Of a stretch of DNA of 64,000 nucleotides, positions 7,651 to 18,978 are shown in pieces. The notes beneath the pieces were generated by a model that was not told the origin of the DNA, made no database searches, and was given only the letters and a program-made list of their open reading frames with translations. Each line of letters opens with the position of its first letter. Within the stretch, counting starts at the first letter, position 1. The translations under genes and the position numbers were made by a program. The DNA comes from JAICYJ01 sp963766445 (GTDB taxonomy: Bacteria; Actinomycetota; Thermoleophilia; Gaiellales; JAICJC01), in NCBI GenBank assembly GCA_963766445.1, contig CAVXZW010000014.1, positions 158,659 through 222,658 of the forward strand, in the 5' to 3' direction.

Positions 7651-8308
7651 TCGACCGGCCAACCCACGCGTCCACGTCGTAGCCGCGCTGCTCCCAGAAG
7701 CCCTCTTCCAGCTTCGGCACCAGGTCGATCCGTGTCAGCCACTTGACGCCCTTGTAGCCGTACATCTCCGGGATCACCAGCCGCATCGGCGCGCCGTGCG
7801 CTTGCGTGAGCGGCAGGCTGTCCATCGCGTGTGCCAGCATCACGTTCGGCATCGTCGTCTGCCGCATCGACAGCGAGTCGACGTAGGGCTGCTCAAGCGA
7901 GACGAAGTTGGCGTACTTCGCCTCGGACGTCGGCTTTGCCCGGTCCCACAGCTCCTGCAGCCGCACGCCCTGCCAGTGCACACCGCCAACCGTCCATCCG
8001 GTGACGCAGTGAAAGTCGGTCGTCTGGCGAGCCTGGGGCAGCGCCAGCACCTCGTCCCAGGAAAGCGACAGCGGGTGCTCGACCGCGCCCGTCACCTGCA
8101 GCCGGTAGGTGGCCGGGTCGAAGGTCGGCCAGGGCGGGTTGACCGAGTAGATGCGCCACCCGTTCGGCACCAGCGACCGCAGCGCGTTGGGCACCACCGC
8201 GCCCAGCGGCGAGGCCAGGTGGGACACGCGGCCGCCCACGAACAGGCCGGCGACGCCCGCGCCGACGACGCCCAGAAACACGCCTCGTCCCATCCTCACG
8301 TCACGCAT
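7640..8308 (-). CDS. molybdopterin-dependent oxidoreductase, sulfite oxidase/YedY family
   Basis: The 222-residue protein has the sulfite-oxidase molybdopterin fold. The Mo-ligand cysteine is C101 in DFHCVTGW, followed by WQGVRLQEL. Near the C-terminus are HGAPMRLVIPEMYGYKGVKWL, which binds the cofactor. The N-terminus (MGRGVFLGVVGAGVAGLF) is hydrophobic and may be an uncleaved anchor or a weak Tat-like signal, but no twin arginine is present. The downstream gene for a membrane cytochrome b supports a respiratory role outside the membrane. Substrates in this family include sulfite and oxidised methionine, and none can be chosen here. Confidence 0.85.
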   Translation of the reverse strand: MRDVRMGRGVFLGVVGAGVAGLFVGGRVSHLASPLGAVVPNALRSLVPNGWRIYSVNPPWPTFDPATYRLQVTGAVEHPLSLSWDEVLALPQARQTTDFHCVTGWTVGGVHWQGVRLQELWDRAKPTSEAKYANFVSLEQPYVDSLSMRQTTMPNVMLAHAMDSLPLTQAHGAPMRLVIPEMYGYKGVKWLTRIDLVPKLEEGFWEQRGYDVDAWVGRSNGY

Positions 8309-8371
8309 GTCATCTCAGTATCGTGGTTCGTCCGGAACGTGACTGTTGGATTGCCACGATTCCAACCCAGC

Positions 8372-8767
8372 TCACATCTCGGTCAGGTGCGTGCCGATCG
8401 CAACGGCGGCCAGGCTCAGCACCAGCATGGTCGCCGACAGCCACAGACGGCGCTCCCGCGACGCGGTCAGCGCGTGCCCGGCGAACGCCGCCAGCACCAG
8501 CGCCCAGATCACCAGCTTCGCCGTCACCCAGGCGCGCTCGCTCTCCGGCACCTGGTGGGAGGCGAGTGCGATGCCGCTTGCGAGCAGCGCCGGCAGCGTG
8601 ATCGCGGCCACGATCCCGAGCCGCATCCCGGCCGTGCGCGCGACCGTGCGGAACTGCTCGGCTTCGAGCTGGCGGCGCAGCACGGGGAACAGCATGAATA
8701 GCGTCAACTGCACGCCCACCCAGGCGATCGCCGACAGCACGTGCACGAAGCGGATGGCCGTCCACAC
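8372..8767 (-). CDS. small integral membrane protein (CopD/DUF2269-like)
   Basis: The 131-residue protein has about four transmembrane helices, starting RFVHVLSAIAWVGVQL with a histidine in helix 1 and ending AAVAIGTHLTEM. This resembles the CopD/DUF2269 family of four-helix proteins, which may bind haem or copper, but the match is by general pattern only. The start is GTG 8767, chosen because TAGCGT ends seven bases before it. A longer open frame reaches beyond 9000 but is the shadow of the helicase gene. Confidence 0.6.
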   Translation of the reverse strand: MWTAIRFVHVLSAIAWVGVQLTLFMLFPVLRRQLEAEQFRTVARTAGMRLGIVAAITLPALLASGIALASHQVPESERAWVTAKLVIWALVLAAFAGHALTASRERRLWLSATMLVLSLAAVAIGTHLTEM

Positions 8768-8774
8768 GCCCGGC

Positions 8775-8803
8775 ACGCTATCGCGGGCGCCCGGGAGTAG
8801 ATT
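8775..8803. promoter_or_regulatory. divergent pair of leaderless -10 elements
   Basis: On the minus strand TAGCGT (8775-8780) ends seven bases before GTG 8767. On the plus strand TAGATT (8798-8803) ends six bases before GTG 8810. Only 42 bp separate the two start codons and there is no ribosome binding site on either side. Confidence 0.55.
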
Positions 8804-8809
8804 GCAGGT

Positions 8810-11800
8810 GTGAGCAGCGACCCCCTCACGACCTTCAGCGCACCGGTTCGCGACTGGTTCGAGCGCACGTTCGAGCAGCCCACCCGCGCCCAGCAGCTGG
8901 GCTGGCCCTCGATCGCCGCGGGCAGCCACACGCTGCTGCTGGCACCGACCGGCTCGGGCAAGACGCTGGCCGCGTTCCTGTCGGCCCTGGACGGCCTCGC
9001 CCGCGACCCCGCCGGAGCGCGGCACCCGGGTGCTGTACGTCTCGCCGCTGAAGGCGCTCAACCACGACATCGAGCGCAACCTGCGCGCGCCGCTGGCCGG
9101 GATCACGTTCCCGCGCCTGCCCACCGTCGCGCTTCGCAGCGGCGACACCTCGCAGCGCGAGCGGGCCGCGATCCGGCGCGATCCGCCCGACATCCTGATC
9201 ACCACACCCGAGTCGCTGTACCTGATGCTGACCTCGGCGGCGCGCGAGGTGCTGCGCACCGTCGAGACGGTGATCGTGGACGAGATCCACGCCGTCGCCG
9301 CCACCAAGCGCGGCGCCCATCTGGCGCTGTCGCTGGAGCGGCTGGAGCACCTGGCCGGCGCACCCGGTGCAGCGGGTCGGGCTGTCGGCGACGCAGCGGC
9401 CGCTGGAGGAGGTGGCGCGGTTCCTGGGTGGTGACCGCGAGGTCGCGATCGTCGACGCGGGAGCGGCCAAGCAGCTCGATCTGGAGGTGGTGGTGCCGGT
9501 CGAGGACATGCGCGAGCTGGGCGGCACGCCGGTGGTGGACGGCGAGCCTCGCCAGTCGATCTGGCCGGCCGTCTACCCGGCCCTGCTGGAGCTGGTGCGG
9601 AGCCACGACTCCACGATCGTGTTCGTCAACAACCGCCGCTCCGCGGAGCGGGTTGCGAACCGGCTGAACGAGCTGGCCGAGGCCGAGATCGCCCGGGCCC
9701 ATCACGGCTCGATCGCGCGCGAGCAGCGGCTCGAGGTGGAGGACATGCTGAAGCGCGGCGACCTGCCCGCGCTGGTGGCCACCTCCTCGCTGGAGCTCGG
9801 CATCGACATGGGCGCGGTCGACCTGGTGGTGCAGATCGAGTCGCCCAAGTCGGTGGCGGCCGGCCTGCAGCGGGTGGGCCGTGCCGGGCACTCGGTCGGC
9901 CAGGCATCGCGCGGGCGTTTCTTCCCGAAGTGGCGCGGCGACCTGCTGGAGACGGCGGTGGTGACGCGGCGCATGCGCGAGGGCGAGATCGAGCACACGC
10001 GGGTGCCGCGCCAGCCGCTGGACGTGCTGGCCCAGCAGGTGGTGGCGATGGCGGCCATGGACGAGTGGCCGATCGCCGACCTGCACGCGCTGGTGCGGCG
10101 CGCCTATCCCTACAGCGAGCTCTCGGCGCCGCAGTTCGAGGGCGTGCTGGAGATGCTGGCCGGGCGCTACCCGTCCGACGAGTTCGCCGAGCTGCGGCCG
10201 CGCATCGTCTGGGACCGCACCGGCGCCAGCATCCGCGGCCGCGACAGCTCCCGGCGGCTGGCGGTGATGTCGGGCGGCACCATCCCCGACCGCGGCCTCT
10301 ACGGCGTGTTCCTGGCCGACTCGGGCGCGCGGGTGGGCGAGCTGGACGAGGAGATGGTGTACGAGGCGCGGCAGGGCGAAGTGTTCCAGCTGGGCGCCAC
10401 CTCCTGGCGGATCGAGCAGATCACGCGCGACCGGGTGCTGGTCTCGCCGGCCCCGGGCGTGCCCGGAAAGATGCCGTTCTGGAAGGGCGACGGCATCGGC
10501 CGTCCCTCCGAGCTGGGGCGGGCCGTGGGTGAGGCCACGCGCACCCGCCGCTTCGGCGAGCTGGACGAGCGGGCCGCGCGCAACCTGACCACCTACCTGG
10601 ACGACCAGCGCGAGGCCACCGGCGTGGTGCCCGACGACCGCACGATCGTGATCGAGCGGTTCCGCGACGAGATCGGCGACTGGCGGGTGTGCGTGCTCTC
10701 GCCGTTCGGCGGCCGTGTGCACGCGCCCTGGGCGATGGCGATCGAGAAGCGCATGTCCGACGCGATGGGCATCGAGGTGGAGGCCACCTGGGCCGACGAC
10801 GGGATCGCGATCCGGCTGCCCGACTCGGACGCTCCGCCGCCGGTCGAGCTGATCGCGCTGGCGCCCGACGAGATCGAGGACCTCGTGATCGAGCAGGTCG
10901 GGACGAGCCCGCTGTTCGCGGCCCGCTTCCGCGAGAACGCGGCCCGCGCGCTGTTGCTGCCGCGCCGCCGGCCGGGTCAGCGCACGCCGCTCTGGCAGCA
11001 GCGGCTGAAGGCGCACGACCTGCAGCAGGTGGCCGTCAAGTACGCCTCGTTCCCGATCGTGCTGGAGACCTACCGCGAGGTGCTGTCCGACGTGTTCGAC
11101 CTGCCGGCGCTGCGAGAGCTGCTGACGGGGATCGGCCGTGGCGACGTGCGGCTGGTGGAGGTGGAGTCGGCGCGGCCCTCGCCGTTCGCCGGCTCGCTGC
11201 TGTTCGACTACATCGCCACCTACATGTACGAGGGCGACACGCCTCTGGCCGAGCGACGCGCGCAGGCGCTGATGCTCGACCGGGCGCTGCTGGCCGAGCT
11301 GCTGACCGCCGGTGACCTGCGCGAGCTGCTGGACGCCGATGCGATCAGCGAGGTCGAGTCGGAGCTGCAGCGGCGGGATGCGCTGTCGGCCGACCAGCTG
11401 CACGACCGCCTGCGCCGCACCGGCGACGTGCCGGCCGAGGGGCCGGTGGCGGCGGCGCAGCTGATCCGCGAGCGGCGCGCGGTCGAGGTGCGGATCGCCG
11501 GGCGCCGGCGGCTGATCGCCGCGGAGGATGCCGGCCTCTACCGCGACGGTGCGGGGGTGTCGATCCCGCCCGGGGTGCCGGCGGCGTTCCTGGAGCCGGT
11601 GCCGGACGCGCTGCGGCGTCTGGTGATGCGGCATGCGCGCGGCCACGGGCCGTTCACGGCGGATGAGCTGCGCGAGCGGCTGGGCGTGGACGCCGGCCCG
11701 GCGCTGGCCGAGCTGGCCGCGGAGGGCGCGCTGATCGAGGGGGCGTTCCGGCCCGGCGGCAGTGGCCGCGAGTGGATCGAGCCCGAGGTGCTGCGGCGCG

Positions 11801-13050
11801 TGCGGCGGCGCACGCTGGCGCACCTGCGCCGCGCCGTCGAGCCGGTCGAGCCGGAGGCGCTGGCGCGGTTCCTGCCCGGCTGGCAGGGGATCGGCCGCGA
11901 CATGGGCCGCGGCGAGTCGCGTCTCCGCGAGGTGATCTCACAGCTCGGCGGCGTGGCGTTGCCGGTGGCGGCCTGGGAGCAGGACGTGCTACCGCTACGG
12001 GTGCCGGGCTACCAGCCGGCGCTCCTGGACGCGCTCTGCGCGGCCGGCGAGGCGGTCTGGATCGGCGCCGGTGAGGGCCGGGTGGCGCTCTACCTGCGCG
12101 ACGACGCGCCGCTGCTCGCCGCCGCCGCGCCGCCCGCGGGTGGAACGGAGGTGCCGGGCACCGTCGTTACACGCGTTGCGGATTCGTTGCAGGATCGTGG
12201 CGCGTTGTTCTTCCGCGAACTGGTGGAGCTGTCCGGTGAGCCGGAGCGGGCCGTGCTGGCCGCGCTGTGGGAGCTGGTGTGGGCCGGCACCGTGACCAAC
12301 GACGCCTGGCATCCGCTGCGATCGGGCGGCCGCATCCCGCTTCGCACGGTGCCGCCGCCGGTGCTCCGCCGCCGCGCCCGGCCCACCGCCGCGCTGCCCG
12401 CGGCTCTTGGCCGCTGGTCGCTGGTGTCGCGCCTGCTTGAGCCGGCGCCGGCCCCGCGCGAACGCGTGCGTGCGCTTTCCGAGGCGCTGCTCGACCGCCA
12501 CGGCGTCGTCACCCGCGCCGCCGTGCTGGCCGAGGGGCTGCCCGGCGGCTACTCCTCGGTCTACGGCGAGCTGCGCCTGATGGAGGAGGGCGGCCTCTGC
12601 CAGCGCGGCTACTTCGTCGAGGGGCTGGGCGGCGCCCAGTTCGCCCTGCCGGCCGCGGTCGAGCGGCTGCGCGACGTCCGCGATCCGACCCACGCCGGCG
12701 GCGCCACCGCCGTCCTCGCCGCCGTCGACCCCGCCAATCCCTACGGCGCGACCATCCCCTGGCCGACCGCCGCCCGCAAGCTGGCCCGTGCGGTCGGCGC
12801 CTGGGTGGTGCTCGTGTCGGGGCGCCTGGCGCTGTACGTCGAGCGAGGCGGGCGCGGACTGGTCGTCGTCGATCCGGAGCTGCTCGAGCCCGCGATCGGA
12901 GCGCTGGCCTCGCTCGTGCGCGACGGCCGGGTCAAGCGGCTTGCGATCGAGCGCATCGACGGCGAGCCCGTGGCCGGCACCGAGGCCGAGCGGCTGCTGG
13001 TCGCCCACGGGTTCCTCCAGGCGCCCCGCCGGGTCGTGCTGCGTGCCTGA
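8810..13050 (+). CDS. lhr: Lhr-type ATP-dependent helicase (two frameshifts)
   Basis: This is a large superfamily 2 helicase of about 1410 residues, the size of actinobacterial Lhr. All core motifs are present but lie in three frames: Walker A APTGSGKTLAAF (about 8940), then VLYVSPLKALNHDIERNL and the DEIH box VDEIHAV (9030-9300), then GLSATQRPLEEVARF (9375), TSSLELGIDMG and QRVGRAGHSVGQ (about 9870). Frame changes of one base occur near 9015 and near 9360. Everything after 9367 is one uninterrupted 1227-codon frame with the winged-helix and Lhr C-terminal domains. The breaks are probably sequence errors. Lhr acts in nucleic-acid repair, and the overlap with the Nei glycosylase gene fits that. 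Confidence 0.9.
12144..12168. repeat. REP-like palindrome inside the helicase coding sequence
   Basis: Reverse-strand relative of the 6265-6289 palindrome: arms AACGGAGGTGCC and GGCACCGTCGTT around one base, with 10 of 12 arm positions paired. It is read in frame as residues T-E-V-P-G-T-V-V between two helicase domains, so insertion did not break the gene. Confidence 0.7.
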
Positions 13051-13723
13051 GGGCCACTCGCTGGAGCTGGCCTCGCGGCGGCTGCGGCCGCTGGTCGGCG
13101 AGGTCGTCAGCGAAGGCCCGCTCAGCGGCGCCACCGTCGTCGGCGTCGAGGCCCGTGGCAAGCACCTGCTGGTGCACGCCGACGACGGCCGCTCGCTGCA
13201 CGCCCACCTGGGCCTGCACGGCAGCGTCCGGCTGGCGGCCCCCGGCGCCGGCCGCGGCCGCCACGTGCTGCGCACGGCCGCCGGCGACGCTGTCATCCGG
13301 GGCCGGCTGGAGGTCGTCCCCGCCGCCCGGCTGCGGCTGGCGCTGGGGCCCGATCTGCTTCGCGATTTCGATGAGGCCGAGTTCCTCCGGCGCGCGCGGC
13401 TGGTCGACCGCCACGTCGGTGAGGTGCTGCTCGATCAGCGCGTCGTTGCCGGTGCCGGCAACATCGTCAAGAGCGAGGCGCTGTGGGAGTGTCGGATCGA
13501 CCCGTTCGCGCTCGTGTCATCGTTCGACGACGATCGCCTGCTCGAGCTGGCCGGGGTGGCCGCCCGCATGCTGCGCGACGGAGTCTCCGCCGGCGGCCGC
13601 CTGCCCGCCCGCGTTTACCGGGCCACGGGCCGTCCCTGTCCTCGCTGCGCGTCGCCGATCCGTAGCGCGCCACAGGGCGAGCAGCGGCGAACGACCTGGT
13701 GGTGTCCCGCATGCTGCTTGTGA
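13043..13723 (+). CDS. Fpg/Nei family DNA glycosylase/AP lyase
   Basis: The 226-residue protein starts with a GTG overlapping the helicase gene, giving the processed N-terminus P2-E3-G of the Fpg/Nei family, in which Pro2 is the Schiff-base nucleophile. The lysine of RGKHLLVH, the H2TH region (VVAGAGNIVKSEALW) and a C-terminal zinc finger (CPRC...CPAC) are visible. It excises oxidised bases and nicks the AP site. The PEGHS start and overall length are closer to Nei (endonuclease VIII) of actinomycetes than to MutM. It is translationally coupled to lhr. Confidence 0.9.
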   Translation: MPEGHSLELASRRLRPLVGEVVSEGPLSGATVVGVEARGKHLLVHADDGRSLHAHLGLHGSVRLAAPGAGRGRHVLRTAAGDAVIRGRLEVVPAARLRLALGPDLLRDFDEAEFLRRARLVDRHVGEVLLDQRVVAGAGNIVKSEALWECRIDPFALVSSFDDDRLLELAGVAARMLRDGVSAGGRLPARVYRATGRPCPRCASPIRSAPQGEQRRTTWWCPACCL

Positions 13724-15636
13724 GGCGCCGCACCCCGCACGCGCAGGTGGCCGACCGCGCCCGCGGCGTGATGCTCGGCCTCGCTGTGGGAGACGCCCTG
13801 GGCGCGGCGCTGGAGTGGGATCATCCCGAGCAGATCGTCGCCCGCTACGGCGGCCCGCTGCGCGACATGGTCGCGTCGCGCACCTGGTCGCTGGGAGAGT
13901 GGACCGACGACACCGCCATGGCACTGAAGCTGGCCGAGAGCATGGCCGATCGCGGCGTCTACGACGAGGATGACGTGCTGGCCCGCTACCTGGTGTGGGC
14001 GCGCTCCTCGCCCAAGGACATCGGCGCCACCGTCAGCCACGCGCTGGCCCGTGCCGGCACGCCCGAAGCGGCGCGCGCCGCAGCCGCCGACTACCACACC
14101 CGCTCGGGCGGCCACAGCGCCGGCAACGGCTCGCTGATGCGCACCGCACCGATCGCGATCCGCTACCGGGGCGATACCGGCGCGATCGAGCGCATCTCGC
14201 GGCTCGACTCGTCGCTGACCCATCACGACGAGCTGGCGGGAGACGCCTGTGCGCTGTTCAACCTGACCGTCGCGGCGCTCCTGCAGGACCGCCGCCCGCC
14301 CTCGTCCAGCTCGCAGGTCGGACAGGCCGCGGCGGCCGCGGTCACCCTCACTGCCGGAGACCTGCTCGATCCCGTGCAGCGGCAGATCGGGTACGTGATG
14401 ACGGCATTGCAGGTGGCCTTCTGGGCGGCGATGACGGCGCCCAGCTTCGAGCAGGCGGTGGTGGACGCCGCCAACCTGGGCGGCGACGCCGACACCAACG
14501 CCGCAATCACGGGGGCGCTGGCGGGCGCCCGCTTCGGCGCCGAGGCGATCCCGGAGCGCTGGCTGGAGCCGCTGCACGACCGCGACCACATCTCCGGGCT
14601 CGCGACGCGGCTCCTCGCGGGAGTAGCGACGCGGGGTATCCTGGGCCCGATGCCGCACGCCCCCGACCGGAACCTGGCCCTCGAGCTCGTGCGCGTGACC
14701 GAGGCCGCTGCGCTGGCGGCATCGCGCTGGGTCGGCGCCGGCGACAAGATCGCCGCCGACCAGGCAGCGGTCGACGCCATGCGCCACATGCTTGCCACCG
14801 TCGAGATGGACGGTGTCGTCGTGATCGGCGAGGGCGAGAAGGACGAGGCGCCGATGCTGTTCAACGGCGAGCGGATCGGCGCCGGCACCGGCGTGGAGGT
14901 GGACGTCGCGGTCGATCCGCTGGAGGGCACCGAGTTGTGCGCGCGCGGGCAGCCGAACGCGCTGGCCGTGGTGGCGGCGTCGGAGCAGGGAACCATGTTC
15001 GACCCCGGCCCCTGCGTCTACATGGAGAAGCTGGCCTGCGGTCCCGAGGTCGACGACGAGCTCGACCTGAACGCGCCGATCGAGGAGACGCTGGAGGCTG
15101 TCGCCCGCGCCAAGCGGGTGCGCCCGCGTGACCTGATGGTGGTGATCCTCGACCGGCCGCGCCATGACGAGATGGTGAAGCGGATCCGCGCCGTCGGCAC
15201 CCGCATCCGCTTCATCCCGCACGGCGACGTGTCCGGCGCGCTGATGGCCGCCAGCCCGGACACCGGCATCGACCTGTTGTGGGGCATCGGCGGCACGCCC
15301 GAGGGCGTGCTCTCTGCCGCCGCCTTCAAGTGCCTGGGCGGCCAGTTTCAGGGCAAGCTGTGGCCACGTGACGACGCCGAGCGCCGAGCCGCGATCGAGG
15401 CTGGCTACGACCTCGACCGGGTGCTGCTGCTGGACGATCTTGTCCGAGGTGACAACACGTTCTTCGCGGCCACCGGTGTGACCGACGGCGACCTGCTGCG
15501 CGGCGTCCGCTACCAGCACGGTGGTGCCCGCACGCATTCGCTGGTGATGCGCTCCAAGTCGGGCACCGTGCGCACGCTGCAGGCCACGCACAGCATGCAG
15601 AAGCTGGGTGAGCTGGCCGGCACCCGCTACGACTGA
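13720..15636 (+). CDS. ADP-ribosylglycohydrolase domain fused in frame to class II fructose-1,6-bisphosphatase (GlpX)
   Basis: One open frame of about 638 codons covers two enzymes. Residues about 10-300 are a DraG/ARH-type ADP-ribosylglycohydrolase: GLAVGDALGAALE, WTDDTAMAL (metal ligands), HSAGNGSLMR and GGDADTNAAITGALAG. Residues from about 311 are GlpX: IGEGEKDEAPML, DPLEGTELCARGQPNA, LLWGIGGTPEGVLSAAA, which cleaves fructose-1,6-bisphosphate in gluconeogenesis. The junction (LLAGVATRGILGPMPH) has no linker. A TAG in another frame at the end of the first domain and a leaderless -10 before ATG 14650 suggest the fusion may result from one lost or gained base, with two genes in reality. Confidence 0.8.
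   Translation: MRRRTPHAQVADRARGVMLGLAVGDALGAALEWDHPEQIVARYGGPLRDMVASRTWSLGEWTDDTAMALKLAESMADRGVYDEDDVLARYLVWARSSPKDIGATVSHALARAGTPEAARAAAADYHTRSGGHSAGNGSLMRTAPIAIRYRGDTGAIERISRLDSSLTHHDELAGDACALFNLTVAALLQDRRPPSSSSQVGQAAAAAVTLTAGDLLDPVQRQIGYVMTALQVAFWAAMTAPSFEQAVVDAANLGGDADTNAAITGALAGARFGAEAIPERWLEPLHDRDHISGLATRLLAGVATRGILGPMPHAPDRNLALELVRVTEAAALAASRWVGAGDKIAADQAAVDAMRHMLATVEMDGVVVIGEGEKDEAPMLFNGERIGAGTGVEVDVAVDPLEGTELCARGQPNALAVVAASEQGTMFDPGPCVYMEKLACGPEVDDELDLNAPIEETLEAVARAKRVRPRDLMVVILDRPRHDEMVKRIRAVGTRIRFIPHGDVSGALMAASPDTGIDLLWGIGGTPEGVLSAAAFKCLGGQFQGKLWPRDDAERRAAIEAGYDLDRVLLLDDLVRGDNTFFAATGVTDGDLLRGVRYQHGGARTHSLVMRSKSGTVRTLQATHSMQKLGELAGTRYD
14637..14642 (+). promoter_or_regulatory. -10 element (TATCCT) before the GlpX part
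   Basis: TATCCT ends seven bases before ATG 14650, where a normal-length (328-residue) GlpX would begin. This supports a separate glpX gene with its own leaderless promoter. Confidence 0.45.
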
Positions 15637-15692
15637 TCGCGGTGCAGGCACCCATGTGCGCGACTTCGCGCCCCTCACGTCCCCGCCATCGG

Positions 15693-15724
15693 TAGAATGG
15701 CCGGCATCCAGTCGCCCCAAGGAG
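15693..15724 (+). promoter_or_regulatory. -10 element and Shine-Dalgarno for the small membrane protein
   Basis: TAGAAT (15693-15698) is followed by a short leader with AAGGAG (15719-15724) five bases before GTG 15730. Unlike most genes here, this one has a clear ribosome binding site, which decides the start in favour of GTG over the ATG inside the -10 hexamer. Confidence 0.55.
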
Positions 15725-15729
15725 CGCCC

Positions 15730-15981
15730 GTGCGAGATTACACGCCTGAGTACGAGTCATTCCAAGACGACGCGCTGGCCGTGCTCAGCGGCGCCGCAGT
15801 GACCGTCGCGGTTACCGGCTTCTGGTGGAAGCCCGTGTACGCAGGGCCGATCGCCCTCGCCATCGCAGTGATCGCCTACTTCCTGACACCGCGGGCGCGG
15901 GGCGGCACGATCATCGCCGTCGCTGTGATCACGCTGCTCGCCATGCTCGGCCGCTGGATCGCGAACTACCCGGTCGTCTAG
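15730..15981 (+). CDS. small membrane protein of unknown function
   Basis: The 83-residue protein starts with a charged tail (VRDYTPEYESFQDD) followed by about three hydrophobic segments (ALAVLSGAAVTVAVTGFWW; AGPIALAIAVIAYFL; GGTIIAVAVITLLAMLG). I do not recognise a family. Its stop overlaps the stop of the convergent gene in a shared CTAG. Confidence 0.6.
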   Translation: MRDYTPEYESFQDDALAVLSGAAVTVAVTGFWWKPVYAGPIALAIAVIAYFLTPRARGGTIIAVAVITLLAMLGRWIANYPVV

Positions 15982-16265
15982 CCGGCCTCGGCCGGTGGCA
16001 GGATCGCCAGGCCGTTGGCGATCGCGCGGTCGCCGCCGCGATGGAACACCAGGTCGACGCTGTGCTCCGTCTTGTAGCGGCCCCAGAACATCAGCCGCGC
16101 GTAGCTCTTGGCGGTCATCCTTCGCGGCGGCACCAGCTCGCCGGCGAACACCAGGTCCGCGCCGCGCACCTCGAAATCGACTCCCTCCTGCTTCGGCACG
16201 CCGTTGACGAACACCTGGAAGGGGCGTTCGGCATTGGCCGGCAGAGGAACTCGTGAACCGTTCAT
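15978..16265 (-). CDS. conserved hypothetical protein (FVNG...GVDFEV type)
   Basis: The 95-residue protein is mainly beta, with the stretch FQVFVNGVPKQEGVDFEV, then LVFAGELVPP and RYKTEHSVDLVFH. I recognise this pattern from uncharacterised actinobacterial proteins of similar size, but know no function. The start is ATG 16265 (MNGSRVPLP). The open frame further upstream crosses the divergent aconitase promoter and is not used. Confidence 0.65.
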   Translation of the reverse strand: MNGSRVPLPANAERPFQVFVNGVPKQEGVDFEVRGADLVFAGELVPPRRMTAKSYARLMFWGRYKTEHSVDLVFHRGGDRAIANGLAILPPAEAG

Positions 16266-16324
16266 GCAACGTCCCGCGGTTCGGGTGGGCGAGGGATCAG
16301 GGGGTATCTTGATACCGTTCGGCC

Positions 16325-18947
<2,623 letters not shown>

Positions 18948-18978
18948 CCGGGTGCGGCAGCGCCCGGATGGTGGAGCC

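Noticed and set aside
9199..11823. An 874-codon open frame on the minus strand opposite the helicase gene
   Set aside because: It mirrors the GC-skewed third positions of lhr, has Arg/His/Gln-rich composition and no recognisable domain. The plus-strand frame carries all helicase motifs.
13615..15720. A 701-codon minus-strand frame opposite the DraG/GlpX fusion
   Set aside because: Shadow frame with no domain. The plus strand encodes two well-defined enzymes.
16301..16316. Operator-like palindrome GGTATC(TT)GATACC before aconitase
   Set aside because: The 6-bp arms simply coincide with the -10 region of the divergent promoters; too short to claim a regulator site.
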